From positions 15,128,001 through 15,192,000 of the forward strand of contig NC_085116.1 of NCBI RefSeq assembly GCF_030269925.1: DNA of 64,000 nt. The letters are read 5' to 3'. Each line of letters opens with the position of its first letter. The stretch's first letter is position 1. Source of the stretch: Bombyx mori (lineage: Eukaryota; Arthropoda; Insecta; Lepidoptera; Bombycidae). Positions 10,400-21,420 of the stretch are shown here, piece by piece. The notes beneath the pieces were generated by a model. The model had not been told where the DNA came from. It saw nothing but the letters and a program-made list of their open reading frames with translations, and made no database searches. A program made the translations under genes and the position numbers.

Positions 10400-12795
10400 G
10401 GTTTCGTTTATTAGATTGAATTGATATTTTTGTTTATTCCTTTGTTAATACACGAGGAAATATTACAATACTGAGCATTACAAGTGTTGTGCGAAAAGTT
10501 TCAAGAGATGTATATTTTATATTAATCACAGAAAACAACAATCGGGATTCATTACAAAAAAGCACATATATTTTTTTATATTCTAAACGTGTGTAACGTT
10601 GCGTCGTGATTTTATCGACATTTCGGCCTGTATGTGTACGATAGGGTACCGCGTTTGAGTCCCGGGTCGGGTAGATAAGCCGTGATGGAGGTGAGCGTGA
10701 TCTTGCATATGCACCGAGCATTACTCACCACAATGTTCAGCGGAGAGTTGCCAAACAAAACCAAATTCCCAGCCGTTGGAATAAGGTTCGGCTGTAGGCG
10801 TTTTACTTTTAGCATTAGCTTTAGCGGTTTTGTTTTTCAAATTTGAGCTTTCTCGCTTGGAATTTAAGGAATATAAAAATAGGCACCATTTCTGTTGCGG
10901 TAAATGTGATTTGTTAAATATTTCAAAATGTTTTGCGGTGCCCCGATAACACCATGTTGATTGTTTATAAATTAATCACACACAGATTTTCTTAAATTCA
11001 TCATCTCAATTTTTTTTAAAACAAATAACAAAAATTTAAGTAATAAAGTAAAAAGTAGCAAAACCCTATTATTATTGTACAGAGATTTACAATTGGTCTG
11101 TTCTGTCAACCTAATCGAATTCAATACTTAATTTAGTTTTAATAAATACGCTAGCCAACCACCGAATTAGATGTACTCCTGAAATTTTTAACGGTCAACT
11201 TATGAGGTACGTTATTATGGAAGTAATTCATATTTTTAAATAATTTATATTCACATAGAACTTGTACCACCGCACAACGAAAAAAAACAATAAACATTCG
11301 CAGCTCTTCGCTTGTAATAGACTATTAGTATTTCAAATAAAATCCTTAAAGTGATAGAGAAACCATATGCCAATTAAAATCCCTCAATTTTGAATGTTTC
11401 ATAGAGAGCACCGATAATTTTATACCAATATTGTGGGTATGTAACACCGATATGAGGTTTAACCCTACTGTGCCGAAGGGTGTTTCCGACCCAATACATT
11501 TCGATTTGTGTAACAAACACGGTATTAAATCCGGGCAATGATATTGTAGGTATTATTCGTAAGAGCGGCTTAATTAATCTTAAATGTGGTCGATATCATT
11601 GTACGTATGCGTCGGTTTGGGGTGTTTATCGACAAAGATATTAAAGGTGCGTTCGTTAAGAAATTTGCTTAGGCAGCTCACAAGCGAGAAAACTTTGAAA
11701 ATAAACTGCCGATTGACGTTGATGTTACTAATGAAATTTTTAACAATCGCTAAAAATAGAGAAAGCACTATAGAAACAACAAATAAAAAATAAAAACAGT
11801 AAAAGGTGCGAAACAATTAAAAATGTGTGCAATAACTAGCTAAGTGATTCTTCATTCTCAAAAGACAGAAGTCGTCTGATGTACAATTAAAATTATAATT
11901 CCGATTATTCTGTTACGCTTCTAAGTATTTAGAAAGAAAAAGAAAATTGAATTTCAATAATAATCGTAGATATTTCTTTTCAAACTGCAAATCAGACTGA
12001 GCGACACCCATAAAACAAATACACCATAATATCTAACTCTATATCTGTACTCCTACATTTAATCCTTTGTCTATTTAGATTCAGATTTCCCGTATTTGTC
12101 AGTCCATTGTACTCTAAAACTTCCGTTGTTTACGCTAAAATGGTTTTGAGACAAAGATTATTCTTAAGTACGTATTAATTCCGCCATATATCAAATAGTT
12201 TGCGAACGGGTCTTAGCGATCCCCTCTCGAAAAGTACGGGTTGAATAAGTTTACTTCAGTGTTGACTATAGTATCATCTATGTAGTATAGATTGTTACTT
12301 CAAGCTTGATTACATTCATTGAGAATATAAAAATTTGATTTAATTTCGTGTATTAGTCGCAAATTTCATAATATATCTAACTCGATATTTTTGCTAGTGT
12401 TAAAAAAGAGTTATAAAATCAATGTATTAAACCAAATATAGCAATTGATTTAGAACGAGGTTTATAGATCAATGAAGGATGCATGTTTCCAACAATAGCT
12501 TACCCGAATTCAGAAGCACCAAATTAAAACTTCATAACAAGAAATACACAAGTTTATTAAAATAAAACCTTAAACGTTCTAAAACTTTACATATTATCAT
12601 CACAAACATTACTAGTTTCTCGGTATTGGTATTTTTAATATAATAGTTGCATCATAAATATAACGACTGTACTAACATTAAAATACACCAAATCAAAACA
12701 CATCACATAGATTACGGGGTAATAAAGCACTATATATTTAACATACAAATTCCCTGTAATGATAAAGATCAGTACACGAAACCGTAATCAAATAC
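10400..12795. other. unassigned DNA
   Basis: About 2.4 kb with no recognised gene, LINE or SINE. A B-box-like stretch (GTTTGAGTCCCGGGTC) at about 10649 could be a decayed tRNA-derived element, but the rest of a tRNA head is not visible. The remainder is AT-rich without coding signal. Confidence 0.4.
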
Positions 12796-12799
12796 GCAT

Positions 12800-12805
12800 T
12801 TTATT
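12800..12805 (-). terminator. candidate poly(A) signal for the minus-strand transporter
   Basis: TTTATT on the plus strand is AATAAA on the minus strand, about 350 bases past the stop codon at 13151. It is the nearest canonical hexamer I noticed. The true cleavage site is unknown. Confidence 0.3.
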
Positions 12806-12970
12806 TGCGCCTGTCGATTTAGTTACTGTATTGTGTAGTTTGGAGTATTGATCGTGTACTGGCCTTGAATTTTGTAGATTTGCGATAGAGCCTTCGTTTT
12901 AGGGACAACTCGGCTTATAAATGAAGCTGCCTTAAAATACTTAAATACCTTTCGTAATCTGAAGTCATAT

Positions 12971-12990
12971 AATCATCATCATCATCATCG
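12971..12990. repeat. (ATC)n microsatellite
   Basis: Six ATC units interrupt the presumed 3' UTR of the minus-strand transporter. Confidence 0.8.
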
Positions 12991-13150
12991 ATGCTCTCCC
13001 ACATCTTTCGTCTTTGAGGTTAGCGTTTAATCGTCTGGTGTTTTTCCTCCTCGTAGACAGATGCGTAATTTTAACACAGTCGTCAACAATACGTAGATAA
13101 AGGACTGATAAAATTAGGTGTCATTGTTTAAGTTCATTTCATGTTACAGT

Positions 13151-14920
13151 TTAAACATTACTACGTACGTCTCTGGGATTCATTTCTGATATTTCCATAG
13201 CGTTTTTAGCGTAAACGAATTTGTCTTCTGTACTTCTGTCAATATCGACACACAATTTCTTCAATGTCGAATTAAAATTAAGCATAATTACTGTAAGGGA
13301 TTTCGTGTCCAACTCCTTTACAACCAATACTAAATTGGAAGCAGCCGTGAAATCCATGTTTTTAAGGTTCGTACCATCAATTACGATTACTGTGTCAGAT
13401 AGTTCTTGCGATTCTTTAATGACTGTTCTGCGAACGTGTTCAGCGGCACAATACGATATATCTTCAGAGAAAGGTACAATAAGCAAATCGCCTTTCTGAT
13501 ATTTCACTATGTTAGCACCCAGGTTGGGTCTTGACACTCTATGCAGTAACAAAGCGGCTTCGATGATAATTCCAGCTATGATGCCGTATTCCAAACCGAA
13601 TGATAAACAAACAAATGTGGTCGTGAGCAGGATAGCTAGTTCTTTTTTGCTGTTTCTCCACAATTGCAGCATTGTTTTATAATCGATCATGAAAAACATT
13701 GCTGATATAATCAATCCGGCCAAAGACGCTTTCGGTATGTAATAGAACGTTGAAGTCAATGATGTGAGCGCAACAACTAGTAAAAGAACTTTAGTGACAC
13801 CTCCCAGTGGGGTGACAACTCCAGACATATGATTTATGGCCGTCCTCGTAAATGATCCTGTGATTGGCATACTTTGTCCGAAAGATCCAATCATGTTACA
13901 CAAGCCAAGAGCGATCATTTCTTGATTGGCATCCACTATGGCGCCTCCTGCAAAAGCTTTAGCGATGGCCACCGTTTCCATAATTGCAACAAACGGTAGC
14001 ACTATAAACCCGGGGCCTAAGACGCCCATCATATCTCCAAAATTGTATGTTTCGTTGCCGACCACTGTAGAAAATGGTGGCCAGCTGAATTTGGGTAATC
14101 CACCGTCAATAGCACCGATTAATTCTAATGGTTCTTGATCAAACACAATTTTAATGACAAAAGCTACTGTTATCCCCACCATCACAACCACCGCATTCCG
14201 AGACAGCGAAATGAACCATCGTATTTTTTTAAATAAACCGTCAGTTCTTTTGCAACCATCACCTAGTTTTTTCAATAGCATCAACATGATGATTGTGGCT
14301 GATCCAAGAAGAAATTCGTATAGTTTCATAGTTTTGAAATTACGTATTAGATTTTGTACGGACTCGGTAAAGTTGTTCCCGGATGATCCACTGAGACCGA
14401 AGAATGGTTTTAGTTGTAACGCAGCGATTTGTAAGGCTGCGGCTGTCGTAAATCCACTAATGACCGGCATTGATATAAATTCAACCAAAAAACCGAGATG
14501 AAACACTCCCATCAACAAAATCACTACACCAGAAACGAACGCAGTTAAAATTGCGAAATCCACTGAATAGCCGGATACGTATTTTGCTGTCATCGCTGCC
14601 AAGATAGCTGTCGGCCCAACAGTCACGTTATAGCGGCTACCGAAGATAACGTATATTACTCCTGAAGTCAGAGATGCATAGAGCCCATGTTCCGGAGATT
14701 GCCCCGCCACCACAGCATACGCTATGCCTTGCGGTATGGCTGTAAATCCCACTGTTATGCCGGCAATGAAGTCTTGCACGAAATATTCGGGTTTATAGTT
14801 GGGTAACCAACCGAGGATCGGCAACCGTTTCTTCAAAGTCTTCATTATGCAAGCTTTTCTAATCCGTTTCTTAAATTGCTTCCGGCGCGAACTCGGATCG
14901 ATGTTCGGTAGGCCTGTCAT
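13151..14920 (-). CDS. SLC26/SulP anion transporter (SLC26A11-like), intronless
   Basis: Plasma-membrane anion exchanger or sulfate transporter of the SulP/SLC26 family, 589 residues, close to the usual length of SLC26A11-type proteins. The order is a basic N-terminus, a Sulfate_transp membrane region from about residue 45 (DFIAGITVGFTAIPQGIAYA, EHGLYASLTSGVIYVIFG, then VTVGPTAILAAMTAKY near the anion site), a conserved block FGQSMPITGSFTRTA, and a C-terminal STAS domain (about 460-570; DLLIVPFSEDISY, VIVIDGTNLKNMDF). I start at the ATG at 14918-14920, which aligns with the paralog's start; the six codons before it begin with GTG. The whole gene is one uninterrupted frame, unlike most animal SLC26 genes, suggesting ancestral retroposition. 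It is divergent from its paralog 4.2 kb away. It has GSRYN where the paralog has GSCYN. Substrate is not determinable from sequence alone. Confidence 0.93.
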   Translation of the reverse strand: MTGLPNIDPSSRRKQFKKRIRKACIMKTLKKRLPILGWLPNYKPEYFVQDFIAGITVGFTAIPQGIAYAVVAGQSPEHGLYASLTSGVIYVIFGSRYNVTVGPTAILAAMTAKYVSGYSVDFAILTAFVSGVVILLMGVFHLGFLVEFISMPVISGFTTAAALQIAALQLKPFFGLSGSSGNNFTESVQNLIRNFKTMKLYEFLLGSATIIMLMLLKKLGDGCKRTDGLFKKIRWFISLSRNAVVVMVGITVAFVIKIVFDQEPLELIGAIDGGLPKFSWPPFSTVVGNETYNFGDMMGVLGPGFIVLPFVAIMETVAIAKAFAGGAIVDANQEMIALGLCNMIGSFGQSMPITGSFTRTAINHMSGVVTPLGGVTKVLLLVVALTSLTSTFYYIPKASLAGLIISAMFFMIDYKTMLQLWRNSKKELAILLTTTFVCLSFGLEYGIIAGIIIEAALLLHRVSRPNLGANIVKYQKGDLLIVPFSEDISYCAAEHVRRTVIKESQELSDTVIVIDGTNLKNMDFTAASNLVLVVKELDTKSLTVIMLNFNSTLKKLCVDIDRSTEDKFVYAKNAMEISEMNPRDVRSNV

Positions 14921-14956
14921 TTTTCTACGCCTACACACTAAGACGTATGTAGAGAA

Positions 14957-15012
14957 ACTGATACTGTTTCACGTCTACTATTGATAAGGAAATTGCTAGT
15001 GTCCGTTTATCA
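14957..15012 (-). promoter_or_regulatory. core promoter of minus-strand transporter: TGATAA and TCAGT
   Basis: On the minus strand TCAGT (14961-14957) fits the arthropod initiator and lies 41 bases upstream of the ATG. TGATAA (15012-15007), a GATA-factor site, lies about 50 bases upstream of that. No TATA box is seen at -30. The same elements at the same spacing precede the paralog at 19135. Initiator and GATA roles are inference. Confidence 0.55.
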
Positions 15013-15172
15013 TATATTATAATGTATGTGTCAATCATTTAAATACATCTTTTTGTACAGGATGATCATCAAGACATGATCGCGGATTAGATACTACTTG
15101 TATTATTAATCAAAAATTATCTCTGAGAGTTTTTTATGTAGGATCTTGGTATCTTAATAGATAAGGATTCTT

Positions 15173-15484
15173 TTTCTTTTTTTATTGCTTAGAGGGGGCT
15201 TAGAGATATGGTTGGACGAGCTCACGGCCCACCTGGTGTTAAGCGGTTACCAAAGCCCTTAGAAATCTACAATGTAAATACCACCATTCACTTTGAGATG
15301 TGAGTTCTAATGTCTCAGTTTTTATAGTACAATGGCTGCCCCACCCTTCGAACCGAAAGGCATGACTGTTTCACGGCAGAAATAGGCAGGGTGGTGGTAC
15401 CTACCCGTGCGTACTCACAACCGTTGCATCGCTACATACGAATCCATCGAACGTCTTATCCTTTAGGCCACAACGACTTCAGAG
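15173..15484 (-). repeat. SINE with internal deletion
   Basis: It holds a T-rich tail and a full 3' unit, then the join jumps straight to the distal part of the tRNA head (ACGTCTTATCCTTTAGGCCA), omitting the linker and the B-box region. It lies between the two transporter genes. Confidence 0.8.
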
Positions 15485-16249
15485 TTTCTTTCAAAGCTTT
15501 TAATTGCGTGAGTCCACGACTATCGGTTTTAAGTGAACTGTATTAGGTGTTTGTATATGAGGAGAATTATAAGGTGAGAGATGAAAAGAGATCGCTTCCC
15601 TTTTTACCACTCACCGGTTCTCGAAGACGATGTTGATCTCAGAGGACAAATACGATCGGGGATTGTTTAGCTCGGCTTTGATTATGTGAATCAACTTATT
15701 TTGCCATTTAATGAGTTTATAAAATGAGTTTACATTTATAGAAATGTCTGTGATCTCCGAAAAAAAAAGGTTCCATTGTCGACAGTCAATTCTATTTGAC
15801 AGTGTTTGTACAGCAGGCCGTCATCCGTGTTAAAATGGCCGCTGAATTATTTAAAAACATAATCAAGCCAACTCCGTGTTAAATTTTCATTCGTCTCAGC
15901 AACAGCTGAACATTCACGATAGACCGTGGCTAATCAGCCGGCGTTTTACGTAGAAACAAAGGCGTAAGCTATATCACTACGAGCGTACAATTCTAGGAGT
16001 CAAATAGAAACCGTCATTGGCTTGGTGGTCCTGGATTCCTGCGTTTAGACCTTGAAGGAGCACCATGTCCGCGGATGGGTACTGCTGAGGCATGCTGCTA
16101 GTCCTCGCTTGACTCCGCGTCACTGCTTCTTAAGGACAGGCGTTGATTTGGATCTGCCTATCCCTCCTGGTCTAAGTGCGGCTACACTACAGAGTCCCGT
16201 TGGTTAAGGCGCTGAAGACGAAGACAGTGGGCACTCGTCCAGAGGAACT
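15485..16249. other. unassigned intergenic DNA between the transporters
   Basis: No gene is recognised. The part at 16040-16250 is more GC-rich than its surroundings and may be a decayed retroelement, but I cannot assign it. Confidence 0.4.
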
Positions 16250-16690
16250 TTTTTTTTCCTACCTATTTTAGTAACCTCGAGGGGTTATTTTAGATTCGCC
16301 GAGTTAGGTGAGTAGGTGAGCTCACGGGGCTAAAACCGGGAATGTTGCTAACACTGGCCCTAACAAGAGCAGTGCTTCGCAGAATCTGCCACTGGATCGG
16401 AAACGCGACCCACTGAGAAGATCCGGCAAGAAACTCAGTGAGCTGTGTCTATGGGTTAATTAACTCGTCGAGCCCTTCGTCGCAAGCGACGGGTTCGGCG
16501 AGGACCGTGACCGGTGTTGAGGTACCTAAAAACATCGTGCAAGGATCGGGAGAATCCGTAAAGACGTGTTTAGAGCGACGTCGACTGTTTACCGGTTTAT
16601 CGGTTTGCAGGATCGGGTATGTAATTACCGGCGGCCACGACAAGAGGGTTTTCATGTCGTGCCGCCTTCTCAAAGTGGCCCTATGATGTC
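16250..16690 (-). mobile_element. jockey-clade LINE 3' fragment (second subfamily)
   Basis: A plus-strand T run (16250-16257), then a 3' UTR with GGTGAGCTCACGGGGCT and CTGAGAAGATCCGGC. The minus-strand frame at 16449-16673 retains RRRSKHVFTDSPDP, corresponding to RRRPRHVLTDPSDP in the copy at 8376. The same 3' UTR type recurs at 35358, 43386 and 58118. Confidence 0.75.
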
Positions 16691-17685
16691 GACTGTAGAT
16701 ACTTACTGACTGAAGAGGAACAATACAGTATTACAACAAAATCTGAATTCATAATGTATTTTTTTTTAAATATAAATTTTAAGTATGATTACGTCGATTA
16801 CGTAGGTTTTTGTTTTAATCATTTTGGGTCGACTCTAACGTGGTCTCGTATTTTTGTTGGTTACCATGTGTTGAATAGCTTTAAGTTAAATTTTCAAAAA
16901 ACTGTTCGAGCCTATAAGCGCCCCTATAAAATCAATAGAGCAAAAAAAGAAAAAGGAAAAGTAATCACAATAAGGCGCTTCGAAGTTTATATAGTTATTT
17001 GACTGCCCCCGTAAACTATTTTGATAACCATCAGCATAAACTCAAGAAAAAAAGTATGTAATTAAATAAATTACATACCTATATATATGTGTTATATATA
17101 TCTTTTGCACGAATTAGTAAAAACAGTTAAGAAAACTTTGGAATAAAAATTAACAAAATTGTGTATTTTCGTGAAATTAATTGTTTATACTATAATTGTC
17201 TGGCAGCGAATCGAATAATAAAAGACAAAGGGACAGTATTCCACCCTGCCACGAGGTGGATAGTGTAACTAGATAAATCGAAGGACCAAATGGTCTACGG
17301 ACTCGTGCATAAGCTTTTCATGAAAATATCGTTTAGCGCTATACAGGCCGGATATTTTATATCACGCAATAGCTACCGCTAAAATTCCACAGAAACATCA
17401 TCATCCTCATCCAATTCATATCTAATTAGTCGGTGTAATGTAATGAATTTCAAACGATTTCATGTTTTTATAATTTCTTAACCAAAAACATTTCTACTGC
17501 TTGTGTCTTAGCAGTTTATAGAAAGTTAATACATATAAAAAAAACAGCGAATGTACCTACATGTATTTTTAGTGAAAGTTTAAAATAAAAAAAGTCAATC
17601 TGCGAGAGTACTTTTTTTAATAATCGATATTTTTATTATATTCCTGTAATGTATTTCCTGTAATTCCTGTAATGTATTTTTTCCA
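16691..17685. other. unassigned DNA
   Basis: AT-rich. No gene or repeat is recognised apart from a small near-palindromic repeat of CCTGTAAT near 17643-17671. Confidence 0.4.
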
Positions 17686-17817
17686 GGATATGAGTTCTAA
17701 GGTCTTAGTATTTACAATACAAAGGCTAGCGCCCACCCTTCAAGCCGAAAGCCATTACTGCTTCACGGCAGAAATAGGCAGAGTGGTGGTACCTACCCGT
17801 GCTACCACCAGTAAAGT
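17686..17817 (-). repeat. SINE 3' unit fragment
   Basis: ATGAGTTCTAAGGTCTTAGT through CTACCACCAGTAA on the plus strand: the 5' half of the unit in minus orientation, with no poly(A) end. Confidence 0.75.
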
Positions 17818-18810
17818 AAACTTGTACAATTTTATGTATTAAGCAGATGATAAGCAGTGCGTAAGATACCGTTCTCACACGTTTAAACCTTTTTATAGAC
17901 TATAAGAATTTACGCCATTAAACTTCTCGTGTTCCCGCCAAAAATTCCTTCCATGTAGCGGTTTTATGCGGCCATTTTCCTTTTTAGCGGTAATATATTG
18001 GCACAGATTATATATATGTTATTTTTGCACGATTTGTAACTAGATGGCGTTACTAGTTTCATAGTTTAGTGGTAACCTTAAAATCAGAGTAGAATTCATC
18101 GACATAAAATGTATGTTCTCAATAGGCTCCGAAATGACTGGATCGATTTCGATGGAATTTCAGGAAATCTTTAGATTGATCCAGCGGGTGGTGGATTCTG
18201 TGATGTCCCGTCGCGATCGGATCAAAGCCAAATCAAAGATCGGTCAGCAAAGCGGGTCCGATTTGACTAGTTACACTTACATTACAAAGGAGAACAGTGA
18301 AATTTCTTTGATACCAAAAATATAATATTATTTTTTTATCTGTAAAAATGCCTTGCAACTGTCACGCATTTACGTTACTATTCTACACACACATTAAACA
18401 GAATAGATGCAATTAATATTTTCGAATTTTATTTGTATATTCGGAAGATTTAAATTTGCATTAAATTAATTTAATGTTCTTTGTTGCCGTGTGGAGGAAT
18501 ATTGTTCCAACACTTAGAGGCCGAGTAATGGAAGATACCTCTACCTCTAAAAGCAGCAGAGCAGTGTCTAGGAGTCGCTAACACTTGCGAGCGTTGACAA
18601 CATTGCCTACCGCCATCTCATAACTCAGCTTAAGATGCAAATAATTCGAGGTTTGCAATTTTACGACTCCAAACAACAAACAAGCTAAGAGCAACTTCCT
18701 TCTCTACTTAAGGCTCAACATTTTGTTTCGTTTCATTATCGGCGTAACATAATCGTGGTGGGATGCTAAAGGGAAACCTCATACTTACTCGTACAATGTC
18801 TTCTCTTCTT
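17818..18810. other. unassigned DNA upstream of the plus-strand transporter
   Basis: The segment 18480-18720 (GTTCCAACACTTAGAGG, CAGAGCAGTGTCTAGGAG) resembles retroelement 3' UTR material but is too decayed to name. No coding region is supported. Confidence 0.35.
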
Positions 18811-18975
18811 TTTCTCCACCTTATCCCACTAGGTGGGGTCGGCACAGCTAATTTCTCTCTTCCATTCTCTTCCATCAGCCGTCATCTCAACACTCACTCT
18901 CCTCTCTCTCATATCGTCATTCACACACTCCATCCATGTCTTCTTTGGTCGACTTCTTCTCCCTCTATAACTAAC
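18811..18975 (-). pseudogene. RTE-like LINE C-terminus fragment
   Basis: On the minus strand it encodes the same kind of tail as 5094-5255, with the ADPT-stop end at 18829-18831 and a short 3' UTR (GGGATAAGGTGGAGAAA). It lies about 150 bases upstream of the transporter promoter. Confidence 0.6.
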
Positions 18976-19041
18976 TACTACTTACTCGAACAATGATTTA
19001 TAAAAAATCGTTTATCTGAACTTCTCAACGATTGGCATATT

Positions 19042-19098
19042 TGATAAGCAAACACTTCAAACAAACTACTTACCTACACGCACGTAAGCCGATTCAGT
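19042..19098 (+). promoter_or_regulatory. core promoter of plus-strand transporter: TGATAA and TCAGT
   Basis: TGATAA (19042-19047) and the arthropod-type initiator TCAGT (19094-19098), which is 41 bases before the ATG. Spacing and orientation match the paralog's promoter at 15012-14957, and the flanks align (TTGATAAGCAAACACT versus ATGATAAACGGACACT). No TATA box is seen. Confidence 0.55.
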
Positions 19099-19134
19099 CT
19101 CTGGACATCCATATCGGAGTGCGAACGTAAGAAA

Positions 19135-20892
19135 ATGACAGTTCTTCCGAATATCGATCCGAGTCCCTGTCGCAAAAAAATCAAGAAGACTCTAAGAAAA
19201 ACGTGTTCAGTGAAAACCTTGAAGAGACGTCTACCGATACTCAGCTGGCTACCGAAGTACAAACCTGGATACTTCCCACAAGACTTCATAGCTGGCATAA
19301 CCGTGGGATTGACAGCCATACCGCAAGGCATAGCGTATGCGGTGGTGGCAGGACTGCCTCCAGAACACGGACTGTACGCATCTTTGACTTCAGGTGTCAT
19401 TTACGTTTTCTTTGGAAGCTGTTATAATGTGACCGTTGGACCAACAGCTATCTTGGCAGCGATGACGGCAAAATATGTTTCGAACTATTCAGCTGATTTT
19501 GCCATTTTAGTTGCTTTCATTTCTGGATTAGTAATATTAGGCATGGGTATACTGCAGCTCGGTTTTTTGGTTGAATTTATTTCGATGCCCGTTATAAGCG
19601 GCTTCACGACAGCTGCAGCATTACAGATCGCTGCGTCGCAATTAAAATCGTTCGTCGGTCTAAGCGGACCGTCAGGAAATTATTTCGCAGAGTCAATAGA
19701 AAATTTAATCGTTAATTTCAAGACAATGAAACTATATGAACCGATCCTAGGACTAGCTACAATCATTATGCTGATGCTACTGAAAAAACTCGGTGAAGGT
19801 TGCAAGAGAACTGATGGTTTCATAAAACAGGTACGATGGTTCATTTCGCTCTCCAGAAACGCTGTGGTTATAGTCGTAGGAATGACTGTAGCATTCATTT
19901 TGAAAATCACGCTTGAGCATGAGCCGTTGATATTAATTGGTGACATTGGAGGTGGACTGCCAGAGTTCAGCTGGCCGCCATTTTCGACAGTCGTCGGCAA
20001 CCAAACTTACAGCTTCGGAGACATGATGAACGTAATGGGCACCGGATTTGTGGTGCTACCTTTAGTTGCTATAATCGAATCTGTGGCGATAGCTAAAGCT
20101 TTCGCAGGTGGTGCTACAGTGGATGCCACACAAGAAATGATCGCCCTTGGCTTGTGCAATATAATCGGTTCTTTTGGTCAAAGTATGCCAATCACCGGAT
20201 CATTTACCAGAACAGCCCTAAATCATATGTCCGGTGTTGTCACCCCACTGGGAGGAGTTACCAAAGTTATTTTATTAATCATTGCCCTCACCTCGTTGAC
20301 TTCTACGTTTTATTACATTCCAAAAGCTTCATTATCTGGTTTGATCATATCGGCCATGTTTTCCATGATTGATTATAAAATAGTGCAAAAATTGTGGAGG
20401 AACAGCAAAAAAGAGTTGGCTATTCTTATTGTGACTGGAATGGTTTGTTTATTATACGGTTTGGAATACGGTATAATAGCTGGAATCGTTATTGAAGCAG
20501 CCTTGTTACTGCATAGAGTGTCAAGGCCTAAATTGAGTGCTAATTTCGTGAAATCCCAGAAAGGGGATCTACTTATTGTACCACTCACTGAAGACATATC
20601 GTACTGCGCCGCTGAGCATATTCGCAGAACAGTTATCAAGGAATCGCAGGAACTATCCGATACAGTAATCGTAATTGATGGTACGAACCTCAAAAACATG
20701 GATTTCACAGCTGCCTCGAATTTAGTGTTAGTTGTGAAGGAGTTAGACAAGAAATCGCTCAGAGTGTTGATGCTGAATTTCAATTTGATATTGAAGAATC
20801 TGTGTGTTGATATTGACAGGAGTATAGAAGAGAAATTTGTTTACGGCACAAACGTTCTGGTAATGCCGGAAGTATTTTTAAAAGCCGTGTAA
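19135..20892 (+). CDS. SLC26/SulP anion transporter (SLC26A11-like), intronless paralog
   Basis: Anion transporter of 585 residues, co-linear with the minus-strand copy. It has a basic N-terminus, a Sulfate_transp membrane domain (DFIAGITVGLTAIPQGIAYA, EHGLYASLTSG, VTVGPTAILAAMTA, FGQSMPITGSFTRTA) and a C-terminal STAS domain (DLLIVPLTEDISYCAAEH, VIVIDGTNLKNMDFTAAS). The start is the ATG at 19135-19137, preceded by GAAA and conserved in the paralog. Differences cluster in the N-terminal tail, extracellular-type loops and the last 15 residues (this copy ends PEVFLKAV), while membrane cores and STAS are near identical, as expected for two functional copies. It has one exon and no disabling changes. 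The head-to-head layout implies separate divergent promoters. The transported anion (sulfate, chloride, oxalate or other) is not resolvable here. Confidence 0.94.
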   Translation: MTVLPNIDPSPCRKKIKKTLRKTCSVKTLKRRLPILSWLPKYKPGYFPQDFIAGITVGLTAIPQGIAYAVVAGLPPEHGLYASLTSGVIYVFFGSCYNVTVGPTAILAAMTAKYVSNYSADFAILVAFISGLVILGMGILQLGFLVEFISMPVISGFTTAAALQIAASQLKSFVGLSGPSGNYFAESIENLIVNFKTMKLYEPILGLATIIMLMLLKKLGEGCKRTDGFIKQVRWFISLSRNAVVIVVGMTVAFILKITLEHEPLILIGDIGGGLPEFSWPPFSTVVGNQTYSFGDMMNVMGTGFVVLPLVAIIESVAIAKAFAGGATVDATQEMIALGLCNIIGSFGQSMPITGSFTRTALNHMSGVVTPLGGVTKVILLIIALTSLTSTFYYIPKASLSGLIISAMFSMIDYKIVQKLWRNSKKELAILIVTGMVCLLYGLEYGIIAGIVIEAALLLHRVSRPKLSANFVKSQKGDLLIVPLTEDISYCAAEHIRRTVIKESQELSDTVIVIDGTNLKNMDFTAASNLVLVVKELDKKSLRVLMLNFNLILKNLCVDIDRSIEEKFVYGTNVLVMPEVFLKAV

Positions 20893-20921
20893 AGAACAAT
20901 CGTTTCTTGAATTGAAGTTAA

Positions 20922-20927
20922 AATAAA
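20922..20927 (+). terminator. poly(A) signal of the plus-strand transporter
   Basis: AATAAA 30 bases after the stop codon, followed by a T-rich stretch. This gives a very short 3' UTR. Confidence 0.7.
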
Positions 20928-21139
20928 GTTTCATTTTTCTAGGTCCCGAGTGATTTCGAATTTTGTGATGAATTTGTTATCTCTGACCCGTACGAAAGAT
21001 TCTGTAAAATCTGTAAAATATGAATATAAAGTGTAAACTTCAAAAATTAAGAATGAAAGAAATGTCATGATCTGGATTATAAATTATTGTATTTAAAATA
21101 TGTTGTTCTTCATAGCTTAAGACCTTTTTTAACTATTTT

Positions 21140-21420
21140 TTTCCTTTATAAGAGACGAACAGACATCCTACCTAATGGTAAATGGTTACCGTCGCTCATA
21201 AATGACCGCAATGGTAGGGGCACAGTCAAGACACTGTCTACAGCTGAGTATTCTCTTGATTCCTGCTTTGAAGAAGATATTTTATAGCGTTCAGGAAAAA
21301 ACACTGTGGAAGGAAGTTCATTCTAAAGCTCTTGAGCATTCCGTACAAAACAAAGAGAGAACTGAAAACCCTCCGTAGTCCTAAAAGTTCGTAACGATCA
21401 ACAAGAACGAGATTATTGAC
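21140..21420 (-). repeat. possible LINE 3' UTR fragment
   Basis: The segment has the look of CR1-like 3' UTR (GGTAAATGGTTACCGTCGCTC, then GGGGCACAGTCAAGACACTG) on the minus strand, like the tail at 44331-44446 but diverged. No poly(A) end is visible. Confidence 0.45.

Noticed and set aside
14921..14938. Six-codon N-terminal extension of the minus-strand transporter
   Set aside because: It would start at GTG, and the paralog and the promoter spacing both support the ATG at 14920.
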